A stretch of 64,000 nt of DNA from Hydrocarboniphaga sp. Its GTDB lineage: Bacteria > Pseudomonadota > Gammaproteobacteria > Nevskiales > Nevskiaceae. The notes below the pieces were generated by a model, which was given only the letters and a program-made list of their open reading frames with translations, was not told where the DNA came from and ran no database searches. The translations under genes and the position numbers were made by a program. Shown here piece after piece: positions 36,743-46,154 of this stretch (position 1 is its first letter; each line of letters opens with the position of its first letter). The DNA lies in assembly GCF_028291725.1 (NCBI RefSeq), contig NZ_JAQGNT010000026.1:141236-205235 (forward strand), written 5' to 3'.

Positions 36743-38079
36743 CACACCTTCCCGGTAATTTTGTGGCGCCACTCGCCGGCCTTGGCGCGCAGCTCATCCT
36801 CGACCAGGGTCTGCAGCTGGCCGTCGGCCAGCAGCGCCTGGCCGGCGACCCAGACGTGATCGACCTGGCGCGAGTTGATCGCATAAACCAGATGCGAAAT
36901 CACGTTGTAGACCGGCTGGGTATTCAGGGCGCTCATGTCGATGGCGATGAAATCCGCCGCTTTTCCAGGCAGCAGCGAACCGATCTGATCATCCCAGCCG
37001 AGCGCCCGCGCGCCGGCCAGTGTCGCCATCTCCAGCGCTTTTGCGGCCGGCAGCGCACGGGCATCGCCGGATACGCCCTTGGCCAGCAGGCTGGCGGTGC
37101 GCAACTCGCTGAACAGGTCCAGATCGTTGTTGCTGGCCGCGCCGTCGGTGCCGATGCAGACATTGGCGCCGGCCTGCAGCAGCTTGTGCACTTGGCAGAA
37201 GCCGCTGACGAGCTTCAGATTCGACTCCGGGCAGTGCGCGACGTGCACGCCGTAGTGCGCGACCTCCTCGACCTCTTGTTCGGTCAGCTGGGTCATATGC
37301 ACGGCGATCAGGTCGGGTCCGAGCATGTCGAGCTCGCGCAGCCGCTGCCAGGGCCGCTTGCCGGTCTGAGCAACCGCCTGTTCGACCTCGAAGGCGGTCT
37401 CGTGAATGTGCATGTTGATCGGGATGCCGAGTTCGGTCGCGTACTGGCGCACCTGGCGCATCAGGTCGTCCGATACGGTGTACGGCGCATGCGGCGCGAA
37501 CGTGGTCTTGATCAGCGGCTTGCCGCGCAGCGAGTCGCGCAGCGCCAGGCCCTTGTGGATGTACTCGCCTGCTTTCGCCCAGGCGCTCGGGAAGTCGATC
37601 ACGATCAGGCCGACCGCGGCGCGCATGCCGGCTTCCTGCGCGGCTGCGGCGCTTGCATCGGGGAAGAAATACATGTCGTTGAAGCAGGTCTGGCCGCCAC
37701 GGATCATCTCGGCCATCGCCAGGCGCACGCCGTCCCTGCAGAACTCGTAGTTCATGTTGGCGGCTTCGGCCGGCCAGATGTGCCCCTGCAGCCAGTCCAT
37801 CATCGGCAGATCGTCGGCGATGCCGCGCAACAGCGTCATCGCCGAGTGCGTGTGCATGTTGACCAGGCCCGGCATCAGTGCGTGGCCGGGCAGGTCGATG
37901 AGCTTGCGCGGCTGATAGCGCTTGCGCGCCTCGGCGATCGGCAGCACCGCCAGGATGCGGCCCTGGTCGACGGCCAGCGCATGGTGTTCCAGCACCACAC
38001 CCGCCGGCTCGATCGGCACGATGCTGCCGGCGGTGACCAGCAGGTCGATGGCGAGCGGTGGAAACGGCATTACGGTCAT
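36742..38079 (-). CDS. TRZ/ATZ-type amidohydrolase, probable MTA/SAH deaminase
   Basis: 445 residues from the ATG at 38079; ATG 38070 is an alternative. Amidohydrolase metal sites: [38 protein letters not shown], and the late Asp in [15 protein letters not shown]. The family includes 5-methylthioadenosine/S-adenosylhomocysteine deaminase. A gene for MTR-1-P isomerase (mtnA) lies divergently 88 bases away, and ubiG follows, the order found in pseudomonads; both support the MTA/SAH role. Exact specificity needs assay. Confidence 0.9.
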   Translation of the reverse strand: MTVMPFPPLAIDLLVTAGSIVPIEPAGVVLEHHALAVDQGRILAVLPIAEARKRYQPRKLIDLPGHALMPGLVNMHTHSAMTLLRGIADDLPMMDWLQGHIWPAEAANMNYEFCRDGVRLAMAEMIRGGQTCFNDMYFFPDASAAAAQEAGMRAAVGLIVIDFPSAWAKAGEYIHKGLALRDSLRGKPLIKTTFAPHAPYTVSDDLMRQVRQYATELGIPINMHIHETAFEVEQAVAQTGKRPWQRLRELDMLGPDLIAVHMTQLTEQEVEEVAHYGVHVAHCPESNLKLVSGFCQVHKLLQAGANVCIGTDGAASNNDLDLFSELRTASLLAKGVSGDARALPAAKALEMATLAGARALGWDDQIGSLLPGKAADFIAIDMSALNTQPVYNVISHLVYAINSRQVDHVWVAGQALLADGQLQTLVEDELRAKAGEWRHKITGKV

Positions 38080-38167
38080 GGGCAGGATGAGTAGAATGCG
38101 GCCAGGCGCCTCTGCCGAGGCGCGGGCCGCCAGTTTACCTGTGCGCGCGGGCAACCAAGGGAACGAT

Positions 38168-39166
38168 ATGAGTGGCAACGTGCAGCCCATCGTCTGGGTC
38201 GGGGATCATCTACGCCTGATCGACCAGCGCCTGCTGCCGTTTGAGGAGCGCTGGGTCGATTGCCGCAACGCTTTCCAGGTCGCCGAGGCGATCCACGGCA
38301 TGGCGGTGCGCGGTGCGCCGGCGATCGGCATCGCCGCGGCTTACGGTCTGGTACTGGATGCCTTGCAGCACCGCGATTACGAGGCCGCCGAACTGGTGCT
38401 GGCCGAATCGCGGCCCACCGCGGTGAACCTGCGCTGGGCGCTGGCGCGGATGCGCGGCGTCTGGCGCGGCGGTGCGGACGCGGCACGCCTGCTGGCCGAG
38501 GCCGAGCTGATCCACGCCGAAGATCTGGCGCAGAACCTGACGATGGGCAGGCTCGGCGCCGCGCTGCTGCCACCGAGCGCCGTCGTCATCACGCACTGCA
38601 ATACCGGCGCGCTGGCCACCGGCGGCCACGGTACGGCGCTCGGCGTGATCCGCAGCGCGTTCGCGATCGGCCATCTGTCGCAGGTCTACAACACCGAAAC
38701 CCGGCCCTGGCTGCAGGGCGCGCGGCTGACCGCCTGGGAGCTGATGCGGGAAAAGATCCCGGCCAAGCTGATCGCCGACGGCGCCGCCGCGCATCTGATG
38801 GCGACGCACAAGATCGACTGGGTGATCGTCGGTGCCGACCGCATCGCCGGCAACGGCGACACCGCGAACAAGATCGGCACCTATTCGCTGGCGGTCGCGG
38901 CCCGGCGCCACGGCGTCAAGTTCATGGTGGTGGCGCCGACCGGCACCTTCGACCTGCAGATCCGCAGCGGCCGCCTCATTCCGATCGAAGAGCGCGCGCC
39001 GCGCGAGCTGACGGAATTTCGCGGTGCGCCGATCGCGCCGATCGACATGGACGCCTGGAACCCGGTGTTCGACGTGACCCCGGCGGAGCTGATCGACGCG
39101 ATCGTCTGCGAGAAGGGCGTGATCGAGAACCCGACCGAGAGGAAAGTGCGCGAGCTGGTCGGCTAA
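38168..39166 (+). CDS. mtnA: S-methyl-5-thioribose-1-phosphate isomerase
   Basis: 332 residues from the ATG at 38168 with AGGGA upstream; the frame upstream is antisense to the deaminase start. Motifs: [33 protein letters not shown], and [18 protein letters not shown] with the catalytic Asp. It converts methylthioribose-1-phosphate to methylthioribulose-1-phosphate in methionine salvage. No other salvage genes (mtnB, C, D) are in the window. Confidence 0.95.
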   Translation: MSGNVQPIVWVGDHLRLIDQRLLPFEERWVDCRNAFQVAEAIHGMAVRGAPAIGIAAAYGLVLDALQHRDYEAAELVLAESRPTAVNLRWALARMRGVWRGGADAARLLAEAELIHAEDLAQNLTMGRLGAALLPPSAVVITHCNTGALATGGHGTALGVIRSAFAIGHLSQVYNTETRPWLQGARLTAWELMREKIPAKLIADGAAAHLMATHKIDWVIVGADRIAGNGDTANKIGTYSLAVAARRHGVKFMVVAPTGTFDLQIRSGRLIPIEERAPRELTEFRGAPIAPIDMDAWNPVFDVTPAELIDAIVCEKGVIENPTERKVRELVG

Positions 39167-39179
39167 GGACGGACGCTCG

Positions 39180-39207
39180 CGTAGGTCGGCAATCCTTTGC
39201 CGACGTG
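39180..39207. repeat. Half copy of palindromic repeat family B
   Basis: GTAGGTCGGCAATCCTTTGCC and GACGTGAAACCTCGATTGCG match the left arm and spacer of family B, but the right arm is absent: a truncated copy. Confidence 0.7.
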
Positions 39208-39273
39208 AAACCTCGATTGCGTGTCCGAAGCTACTCTCTCCCGCACAAGGCGGTAGAGCTGCCATGCGAGCGC

Positions 39274-39310
39274 CAAGCTGGGTTTCGCTACGCTTCAACC
39301 CAGCCTACGG
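39274..39310. repeat. Half copy of palindromic repeat family A'
   Basis: Only the right arm CTGGGTTTCGCTACGCTTCA...ACCCAGCCTACGG is present. With neighbouring partial and full copies it makes the 393-base mtnA to bepA-like spacer a mosaic of repeat fragments. Confidence 0.7.
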
Positions 39311-39369
39311 CAGCTTGGATTTGCGGGTGCATGGTTCCTGCAGATCAAACCGCCGTTGCTGGCTGGAAC

Positions 39370-39439
39370 TGTAGGAGCGGTCCTTGACCGCGATTGCACC
39401 GGTGGAGCCTCAATCGCGGACAAGGTCCGCTCCTACAGT
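39370..39439. repeat. Palindromic repeat, family C (copy 2)
   Basis: GTAGGAGCGGTCCTTGACCG left arm and a right arm with two changes (GCGGACAAGGTCCGCTCCTAC). It lies in the spacer between mtnA and the M48 protease gene. Confidence 0.82.
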
Positions 39440-39559
39440 GCCGCGAATCGGGCGGCTGTGCTGTTCGATCACGGGTTGCCGGGTTCTTGTAAGCGCCATG
39501 GGTTACGCGGCGCCCCTCGACGGCGCTCGGGACAGGCGTATCGAAGGACACAGCGGCCC

Positions 39560-41110
39560 TCAACGCCGCTGCGGTTTCGCGTACGGATTGAAATTGCGCG
39601 GCAGCGCCTCGCGCACTTCGGCGCGGCGTGCCGCCATGCGCGCACGCTGCGGCTGCGGCAGCGACTCGATGCGCAGGCCGGCGTCGAGCTGGGCCAGCGC
39701 TCCGCCGTAGTCGCCGCGGTAGTACAGGTAGTTGGCCATCTCATAGCTGGCTTCGCCGTTGTTGCCGGCGTCGCGGGCGGCCTGCGACAGCAGACGATAA
39801 GTCTCCAGCCGCGTGCCGTAGGCCTGCTCGGAAGCCAGCAGGATCTGCCGCGCTTCGTCGGGCTTGCCGGTTTCGATCAGCGCCTGCGAATAGCGCAGGA
39901 TCGCCGGCGCATAGCTCGGATACATGCGGTAGGTTTTCTCGAACAGCGATATCGCGTCGGCATTCTGGCCGGCACCGAGCTTGAGCTGGGCCATCAGCAG
40001 CATCACCGTCGCCTGGCGCGGGTAGGCTTCGAGCGTCGGCTTCAATGCGCTGATCGCGTCCTTGTAGTTGCCGGCGCCGCTCAGCGCGAAGGCCAGGCCG
40101 TAGCGATTGTCGGGCGTGTCGTGGCCGGCCTTCATTTCGGCCGAAAAAATCTCGATGGCCTCGCTCTGCGAATCCGTTGCCAGCACGCGGGTGCGCGCCT
40201 TCATCAGCGAATAGTCCAGCGAGTCGACGACCTTGCGCGGCTTGCCCGCCTCGATCACCGCAGCGCGCTCGCGCGCTTCGGCGATACGCGTGGTGTTGAC
40301 CGGATGGGTCTGCAGGATTTCCGGCAGGCCGGTTCCGTAGAGCCGCGACTGCTGCTCCAGGCGCTGAAAGAAATCGGCCATGCCCTCGGGATCAAAGCCG
40401 GCGTCTGCCATGATCTGGATGCCGATGCGGTCGGCCTCGAGCTCGTTGGCGCGGGTGAAGTTGACCTGCTTCTGGTACAGCGAGCCCTGGCCGATCGCCA
40501 GCGCCGCCAGCACCACGTTCGGGTCGGCCGAGCCGGCGATGATCGCGGCGAGCACCGCGGCCCAGGTGGCGAAGGTGCCGACGCCGCCCTGGTCGTCCTG
40601 CGAGCGCGCGACATGGCGCTGGATCACATGGGTGAGCTCGTGGCCCATCACGCCGGCAAGTTCGCTCTCGTTGCGGCTGGCGATCAGCAGGCCGGCATTG
40701 AAGCCCATGTGGCCACCCGGCAGCGCGAAGGCATTGATGCGCGGGTCGGCGACCATGAACACGTCGACCTTGGGCGGCTTCTGCGGCGCCGCGGCGACCA
40801 GCCGGTAACCGAGATTGGACAGATACTCGCTGATTTCCAGATCGTCGACGACGTAGTCGTACTGGTACAGCTCGGCCATCACGCTGGCGCCGATCGCGGC
40901 TTCCTGCGACGGCGACATCGCCGCGTCGGCAGGCTCACCCATCTGCGGCAGGTTCAGCTCGCTGGGCGCGCCGCGGCCGACGCTGTTGATCGGCTCGCGC
41001 TCCAGCGCATCGGCGGCCAGCGCGCTGGTGACCATCAGCAAGGCCGTGGCAGCAGCGAGCCCGCCGCGTAGCGACAGCGCAGAACAGCCGGAAAGGCGGA
41101 AGGAGGTCAT
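39560..41110 (-). CDS. M48 metalloprotease with TPR repeats, BepA-like
   Basis: 516 residues. Signal peptide 1-33 (ending ALA), then an M48 domain with zinc site His157-Glu158-Leu-Thr-His161 (GHELTH) and the third ligand in ANELEADRIG, then TPR-like helices from about 310. This matches BepA/YfgC, a periplasmic chaperone-protease for outer-membrane protein and LPS-transport assembly. Alone on its strand, preceded by a strong hairpin. Confidence 0.9.
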   Translation of the reverse strand: MTSFRLSGCSALSLRGGLAAATALLMVTSALAADALEREPINSVGRGAPSELNLPQMGEPADAAMSPSQEAAIGASVMAELYQYDYVVDDLEISEYLSNLGYRLVAAAPQKPPKVDVFMVADPRINAFALPGGHMGFNAGLLIASRNESELAGVMGHELTHVIQRHVARSQDDQGGVGTFATWAAVLAAIIAGSADPNVVLAALAIGQGSLYQKQVNFTRANELEADRIGIQIMADAGFDPEGMADFFQRLEQQSRLYGTGLPEILQTHPVNTTRIAEARERAAVIEAGKPRKVVDSLDYSLMKARTRVLATDSQSEAIEIFSAEMKAGHDTPDNRYGLAFALSGAGNYKDAISALKPTLEAYPRQATVMLLMAQLKLGAGQNADAISLFEKTYRMYPSYAPAILRYSQALIETGKPDEARQILLASEQAYGTRLETYRLLSQAARDAGNNGEASYEMANYLYYRGDYGGALAQLDAGLRIESLPQPQRARMAARRAEVREALPRNFNPYAKPQRR

Positions 41111-41174
41111 GCGCGGCGTTTTTGGGTACGGTTCGAGTTTACGCGGGATCGCGCGCGACGGATTTCGTTGGGGC

Positions 41175-41228
41175 TAAGGGCTCGTAAATGGATAACTTGG
41201 ACGAACGTTATCCATTTACGAGCCCTTA
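41175..41228. terminator. Perfect 22-bp hairpin between GNAT gene and bepA-like gene
   Basis: TAAGGGCTCGTAAATGGATAAC and its exact complement flank a 10-base loop (TTGGACGAAC). It lies 19 bases past the GNAT stop. There is no T-run, so termination or an mRNA-end stem is inferred. Confidence 0.5.
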
Positions 41229-41246
41229 GAGCGGATCAGGCGCGGC

Positions 41247-41735
41247 TTAGTTCGGGGACGCCAGCGCTTTTAATGCATCGCCGCTCAGCCGGAAGATCGT
41301 CCATTCATCCTGCGGCGCCGCACCCAGGCGGCGGTAGAAGCCGATCGCCGGAGCGTTCCAGTCCAGCACCGACCACTCGAAGCGGCCGCAGCCGCGAGCC
41401 ACCGCGAGCCTGGCGATATGCGCCAGCAGCGCGCGGCCGATGCCGTGGCCGCGCTGATCCGGGCGCACATACAGGTCTTCCAGGTAGATGCCGGGCTTGG
41501 CCAGGAAGGTTGAGTAGTTCTGGAAGTACAGCGCAAATCCCGCCGCCACGCCGTCGTGGTGCGCGATCAGCACCTCGGCCGCGGGGCGCTCGCCGAACAG
41601 CGTCGCACGCAGCGCGTCTTCGGTGGCTGTGACCTGGTCGGAGAGGTGCTCGTATTCGGCGAGTTCGCGGATGAAGCCGAGTATCAGCGGCACGTCGGCC
41701 GGCGTCGCCGGCGCGATGTCCAGAGCCGCGCTCAA
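41247..41735 (-). CDS. GNAT-family N-acetyltransferase
   Basis: 162 residues if started at the TTG at 41735, which overlaps the psd stop as TTGA; the upstream open frame is antisense-like and lies in psd. GNAT features: YLEDLYVRPDQRGHGIGRALLAHIARLA (acetyl-CoA loop RGHGIG) and WSVLDWNAPAIGFYRRLGA. The pattern resembles diamine/thialysine acetyltransferases, but the substrate is uncertain. It is co-directional and coupled with psd. Confidence 0.88.
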   Translation of the reverse strand: MSAALDIAPATPADVPLILGFIRELAEYEHLSDQVTATEDALRATLFGERPAAEVLIAHHDGVAAGFALYFQNYSTFLAKPGIYLEDLYVRPDQRGHGIGRALLAHIARLAVARGCGRFEWSVLDWNAPAIGFYRRLGAAPQDEWTIFRLSGDALKALASPN

Positions 41736-42640
41736 GCCACCGCTCCGATCGCGGCGCGCTGCTTGATGCCGATCGCCTGGCCCATGCGCAGCGGCGTCGC
41801 CGCGCCCAGCGCCGGGTTCCATTGCAAGGCGCCCGGCGGCGCCAGCAGGATCACCGTCGAGCCCATGTTGAAGCGGCCCATCTCCGCGCCGCGTTCAAGC
41901 GTCGGCGGATGCACCGGCTGGTAGCGCGCCAGCGGCGAGCGCCGGTGCGGCGGCGAGATCATGCCGGCCCAGACGGTCTCGATCGAGCCGACGAAGAACG
42001 CGCCGACCAGCACCATCGCGAACGGCCCGATCTCGGTGTCGAAGATCGCCGCAACGCGCTCGTTGCGCGCAAACACTTTCGGCATCGCGCGCGCGGTCGC
42101 CGGGTTGACGCTGAACAGCCGGCCGGGCACGTAGACCCATTCGCGTAAGGTGCCGGTCAGCGGCATGTGCAGGCGGTGATAGTTGTTCGGCGCAAGGTAA
42201 ATGGTGCAGAACTCGCCGCCGATGAAGGGCTGCGCCAGGTCCTCGCCGCCGAGCAGTTCGGCCGCGGTGTAGTGATGGCCCTTGGCCTGGAAGATGCGAT
42301 CACCGTCGACCTGGCCGAGCTGGCTGACCGCGCCGTCGACCGGCGAAATCAGCACCCCGGCGCCGCTGGCCTGCGGCCGCGCATCCGGCTTCAGGGCGCG
42401 GGTGAAGAACTCGTTGAAGCTCTTGTAGGACGCCGGCTTTTCAAATTCCGCTTCAGCCAGGCTGATGTTGAAGCGGCTCATGAATACGCGGATGAAGGCG
42501 TTCTTGAAGCCGGGGCTCTCGATCCGGGTCAGCTTGAAGATGCACCAGGACAACAAGCGCGTCGGCAGGCACAGTTGCAGCAGCGAGAACAGCCGGTCGC
42601 CGGTGCTCGCATCGCTTGCCGCGGTAGGGGAGTCGTTCAT
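41732..42640 (-). CDS. psd: Phosphatidylserine decarboxylase
   Basis: 302 residues from the ATG at 42640. The self-processing motif is MGST, with Ser261 as the future pyruvoyl group (FNMGSTVILL; LGST in E. coli). PVDGAVSQLG and the NNYHRLHMP motif are present. It makes phosphatidylethanolamine at the inner membrane. It lies downstream of the copper-chaperone gene with only four bases between. Confidence 0.95.
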   Translation of the reverse strand: MNDSPTAASDASTGDRLFSLLQLCLPTRLLSWCIFKLTRIESPGFKNAFIRVFMSRFNISLAEAEFEKPASYKSFNEFFTRALKPDARPQASGAGVLISPVDGAVSQLGQVDGDRIFQAKGHHYTAAELLGGEDLAQPFIGGEFCTIYLAPNNYHRLHMPLTGTLREWVYVPGRLFSVNPATARAMPKVFARNERVAAIFDTEIGPFAMVLVGAFFVGSIETVWAGMISPPHRRSPLARYQPVHPPTLERGAEMGRFNMGSTVILLAPPGALQWNPALGAATPLRMGQAIGIKQRAAIGAVA

Positions 42641-42644
42641 GGCC

Positions 42645-43073
42645 TCATTCTGACGCAGGCGCACGGACCGGGAAATCCGCGGCCAGATCACCGTCCGCGC
42701 AGTGCAGCAACAGATGGCTGCGGCCGGCGAGCAGCGGCTGCTTCGTCTGCATCAGCATCAGGTGATAGCCGCCAGGTGTCAGCTCGACGCTCTGGCCCGG
42801 TGCGAGGGTCAGCGGATCGGCGCGGCGCATGCGCATCCTGCCGTCGGCCATGCTGCTTTGATGGATCTCGACGCTGCCGAAATCAGGGCTGCTGATGCTG
42901 GCGATCGTCACCGGCTTGCTGCCGTTGTTGACCAGCTTGCCGTAGCCGGCCATCACCGCCGCGCCCGGTGGAGCTTCGCGGATCCAGGGCTGTACCAGCG
43001 CCAGGCCGTCGCAGGCCAGCAGCGGAAGCGGCAGCATCGATGCGGCCGCGATCAGCCAGTGCAGGCATCGCAT
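42645..43073 (-). CDS. Periplasmic copper chaperone PCu(A)C
   Basis: 142 residues with a signal peptide (about 1-20). The copper ligands follow the family pattern H...M...H.M: His in VEIHQSSM and the Met of GRMRM, then GYHLMLMQ. It carries Cu(I) to the CuA site of cytochrome oxidase together with SCO proteins. It overlaps the SCO gene by one base, which supports joint function. Confidence 0.93.
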   Translation of the reverse strand: MRCLHWLIAAASMLPLPLLACDGLALVQPWIREAPPGAAVMAGYGKLVNNGSKPVTIASISSPDFGSVEIHQSSMADGRMRMRRADPLTLAPGQSVELTPGGYHLMLMQTKQPLLAGRSHLLLHCADGDLAADFPVRAPASE

Positions 43074-43693
43074 CAGCCTTGTTCCCTGACCACGCGCTGC
43101 AGATCGGCCGACAGCTCGTCGACGCGATGCGGCGGCAGGAAATAACCGGCGACCTGGCCCTGGGGATTGACCAGAACCAGCGCCGCCGAATGATCCACCG
43201 TATAGCTCTCCGGCGTCTCGCCGGGCACCTTGGCGTAGACCAGGCTCAGCGAGCGCGCCAGCTTTTCGAGCTCGGCGTCGCTGCCGGTCGCGCCGATGAA
43301 ATCGGGGCTGAAGTAATGCACGTAGCGCTCGAGCTTTTCGGGCGTGTCGCGCTGCGGATCGACCGACAGGAACACCACCTGCACCGGCGTCTGCGCGCTG
43401 TCGAGCCGGGTTTTGAGCCCCTTGAGCATCGCCAGCGTCGTCGGGCAGACGTCGGGGCAGTAGGTGAAGCCGGCGAATAGCAGCGACCAGTGGCCCTGGA
43501 GGCGCGCATTGTCGAAAACCGCACCGGCGGTGTCGCTGAGCTGGAATGCCTCGATCGCGCGTGGCTGCTTGAGCAGCGTGCCAGTCTGGATTTCGATGTT
43601 CTTCGAGCCGCTCATCGAGGTCGCGACGAGCAGGCCGGCGAGCGCGGCGAGCGCGGCGATTACGCCGACGATGGTGGCTTTTGCGATCGACAT
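43073..43693 (-). CDS. SCO-family copper/thiol protein
   Basis: 206 residues with one N-terminal membrane anchor (about 7-25). Thioredoxin-like fold with Cys79 and Cys83 in FTYCPDVCPTT and the third copper ligand His168 in YTVDHSAAL. SCO1/SenC proteins help assemble CuA of cytochrome c oxidase. First gene of the SCO-PCuAC-psd-GNAT string; divergent from prmB. Confidence 0.94.
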   Translation of the reverse strand: MSIAKATIVGVIAALAALAGLLVATSMSGSKNIEIQTGTLLKQPRAIEAFQLSDTAGAVFDNARLQGHWSLLFAGFTYCPDVCPTTLAMLKGLKTRLDSAQTPVQVVFLSVDPQRDTPEKLERYVHYFSPDFIGATGSDAELEKLARSLSLVYAKVPGETPESYTVDHSAALVLVNPQGQVAGYFLPPHRVDELSADLQRVVREQG

Positions 43694-43790
43694 GGGGATG
43701 CTGGGCTCGGGCGGTTCAATTGCTGGCGTGGGTTGCGCGCCGCATAATTCAAATCTGTGTTGCCATTATTTCACGATCCGAACCCGCTCG

Positions 43791-44699
43791 ATGACCGATA
43801 CCCGCGACACCCAGGCTCTGATGACGGTACGCGACCTGGTTCGCTGGGGCGCAAGCGAGTTCGGCCGCCGCGGTCTCAGCTTCGGCCATGGCACTGACAA
43901 TGCGCTGGACGAGGCGTTCCACCTGGTGCTGCACCAGCTGCACCTGAGCGCCGACCTGCCCACGCTGTACCTGGAATCCGCGGTCACCGCGTCCGAGCGC
44001 GAGGCGGTGCTGAATCTGCTGCAGCAGCGCATCGACACGCGCAAGCCGGCGGCGTACTTGATTGGCGAGATCCAGTTCTGCGGCATGAGCTTTTATGTCG
44101 ACGAGCGCGTGCTGGTGCCGCGTTCGCCGATCGCCGAGATGATCGAGGCTCGCTTCGAGCCCTGGATCACAGGCGAGCCGCTGCAGATTCTCGATCTGTG
44201 CACCGGCAGCGGCTGCATCGGCATCGCCTGCGCCGACGTGTTCGAGGACGCCGAAGTCGATCTGGCCGAGATCGACGGCGGTGCGCTCGAAGTCTGCCGC
44301 CGCAACATCGCGCGTCATGACCTCGCGACCCGCGTGACCGCGATCCAGTCCGACCTGTTCGACGCGCTCGGCGGTCGCCGCTACGACCTGATCGTCAGCA
44401 ACCCGCCGTATGTGCCGAGCGCCGAGTGGGAGGCGCTGTCGACCGAATTCAAGCGCGAGCCGAAGCTGGCGCTGGAGGCGGGCGAGGACGGCATGGACAT
44501 CGTCGAGCGCATCCTGACGGAGGCGCCGGACTTTCTGGCCGAAGATGGCCTGCTGGTCTGCGAGATCGGCGGTTCGATCGACGAGTTCGAAGCGCGCTAT
44601 CCGACCATTCCGGTCAGCTGGCCGGAGTTCACGCGCGGCGGCGACGGTGTGTTCGTGATCGCGCGCGCCGAGCTGGTGAGCTGGCTGGAGACACGATGA
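43791..44699 (+). CDS. prmB: Ribosomal protein L3 glutamine methyltransferase
   Basis: 302 residues from the ATG at 43791; the longer frame is not conserved. An N-terminal helical domain (TVRDLVRWGASEFG) is followed by a SAM-binding DLCTGSGCIGIACA motif and NPPY in DLIVSNPPYVP. PrmB methylates Gln of uL3. In many gammaproteobacteria it precedes aroC, as here. Confidence 0.95.
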   Translation: MTDTRDTQALMTVRDLVRWGASEFGRRGLSFGHGTDNALDEAFHLVLHQLHLSADLPTLYLESAVTASEREAVLNLLQQRIDTRKPAAYLIGEIQFCGMSFYVDERVLVPRSPIAEMIEARFEPWITGEPLQILDLCTGSGCIGIACADVFEDAEVDLAEIDGGALEVCRRNIARHDLATRVTAIQSDLFDALGGRRYDLIVSNPPYVPSAEWEALSTEFKREPKLALEAGEDGMDIVERILTEAPDFLAEDGLLVCEIGGSIDEFEARYPTIPVSWPEFTRGGDGVFVIARAELVSWLETR

Positions 44700-44723
44700 C
44701 CCCTGGCCTTCTTGAAAAGAATT

Positions 44724-44831
44724 CCCCTCTCCCTCCGGGAGAGGGGCAGGGGTGAGGGTCTCGACGATCGCGCGGATTCCGAGTCCCTCATCCGCCCCTT
44801 CGGGGCACCTTCTCCCGGAGGGAGAAGGGAC
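44724..44831. repeat. Repeat pair, family D (copy 2)
   Basis: CCCCTCTCCCTCCGGGAGAGG hairpin and CTTCTCCCGGAGGGAGAAGG hairpin, with GGGTGAGGG and CCCTCATCC complementary arms in the middle. Between prmB and aroC. Confidence 0.8.
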
Positions 44832-44850
44832 TACTCACGAGTTCTAAAAC

Positions 44851-45939
44851 ATGTCCGGTAACACCTTTGGCAAATCATTCACCGTCACCAGCTTCGGCGA
44901 GAGCCATGGCCCCGCGATCGGCTGCGTGATCGACGGCTGTCCGCCCGGTATGGAGCTGAGCGAAGCCGACATCCAGCCCGATCTGGACCGGCGCAAGCCC
45001 GGCACCAGCAAGTACGTCACGCAGCGCAAGGAAGAGGACAAGGTCCGGATTCTTTCGGGTGTGTTCGACGGCAAAACCACCGGCACGCCGATCGCGCTGC
45101 TGATCGAGAACACCGATCAGCGTTCCTACGACTACGCCAAGATCGCGCAGGTGTTCCGGCCGAACCATGCGGATTACGCGTATATCCAGAAATACGGCAT
45201 TCGCGATCATCGCGGCGGCGGCCGCAGTTCGGCACGCGAGACCGCGGTACGGGTCGCGGCCGGTGCGGTGGCGAAGAAATACCTGAGCGAGAAACTCGGC
45301 GTGAAAGTGCGCGGCTATCTGGCGCAGATGGGGCCGATCGTGCTCGACCTGGTGGACTGGGACGCGGTCGAGAACAATTCGTTCTTCTCGCCGGATGCGT
45401 CGCGGGTGCCCGAAATGGAAGCGCTGATCGACCAGTTGCGCCGCGAAGGCGATTCGGTCGGCGCGCTGATCCGGGTTGTCGCCAGCGGCCTGCCGCCGGG
45501 GCTGGGCGAGCCGGTGTTCGATCGGCTCGACGCCGACCTCGCGCACGCGCTGATGGGTATCAACGCGGTCAAGGGCGTGGAGATCGGCGACGGCATGCGA
45601 GTCGCCGGCATGCGTGGCACCGAACATCGCGACGAGATGACGCCCGAGGCGTTTCTGTCGAACCATTCCGGCGGCATCGCCGGCGGCATCAGCACCGGCC
45701 AGGATCTGGTCTGCGCGCTTGCGATCAAGCCGACCTCGAGCATCACCACGCCGGGCCGGTCGATCGACAGCGAAGGCAAGGCGGTGGAGATGCGTACCAC
45801 CGGCCGCCACGATCCCTGCGTCGGCATCCGCGCGACGCCGATCGCCGAGGCGATGGTCGCGCTGGTGCTGATCGACCACCTGCTGCGCCATCGTGCGCAG
45901 AACGCCGACGTGGTGCCGTCGACGCCGAGGATTCCGTAG
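44851..45939 (+). CDS. aroC: Chorismate synthase
   Basis: 362 residues. The three family signatures are present: [18 protein letters not shown], the [13 protein letters not shown] loop, and [16 protein letters not shown] near the end. It converts EPSP to chorismate with reduced FMN, the last step of the shikimate pathway. There is no strong ribosome site before the ATG; a family D repeat lies directly upstream. Confidence 0.97.
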   Translation: MSGNTFGKSFTVTSFGESHGPAIGCVIDGCPPGMELSEADIQPDLDRRKPGTSKYVTQRKEEDKVRILSGVFDGKTTGTPIALLIENTDQRSYDYAKIAQVFRPNHADYAYIQKYGIRDHRGGGRSSARETAVRVAAGAVAKKYLSEKLGVKVRGYLAQMGPIVLDLVDWDAVENNSFFSPDASRVPEMEALIDQLRREGDSVGALIRVVASGLPPGLGEPVFDRLDADLAHALMGINAVKGVEIGDGMRVAGMRGTEHRDEMTPEAFLSNHSGGIAGGISTGQDLVCALAIKPTSSITTPGRSIDSEGKAVEMRTTGRHDPCVGIRATPIAEAMVALVLIDHLLRHRAQNADVVPSTPRIP

Positions 45940-45943
45940 ATCC

Positions 45944-46024
45944 CGTAGCTTGGGGTGAGCGCAGCGAACCCCAACGGGGGTGCCGCGCCGATGTTGGGAT
46001 TCGCTGCGCTCACCCCAACCTACG
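45944..46024. repeat. Palindromic repeat, family A (copy 2)
   Basis: CGTAGCTTGGGGTGAGCGCAG arm and complement GCGCTCACCCCAACCTACG, with one or two mismatches. Lies five bases past the aroC stop. Confidence 0.87.
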
Positions 46025-46154
46025 AGCCGCGAGCGGGTTAAAGTTCGTTAATCCTGTCGCCATCTTTGCGTTAAGCCGCTGGCGCCATCGTATGTGCCGC
46101 CCATAATGGGATTCCCATTGTCGGGAGGCGTCACGAAATTCCCAAAAAATAAAA

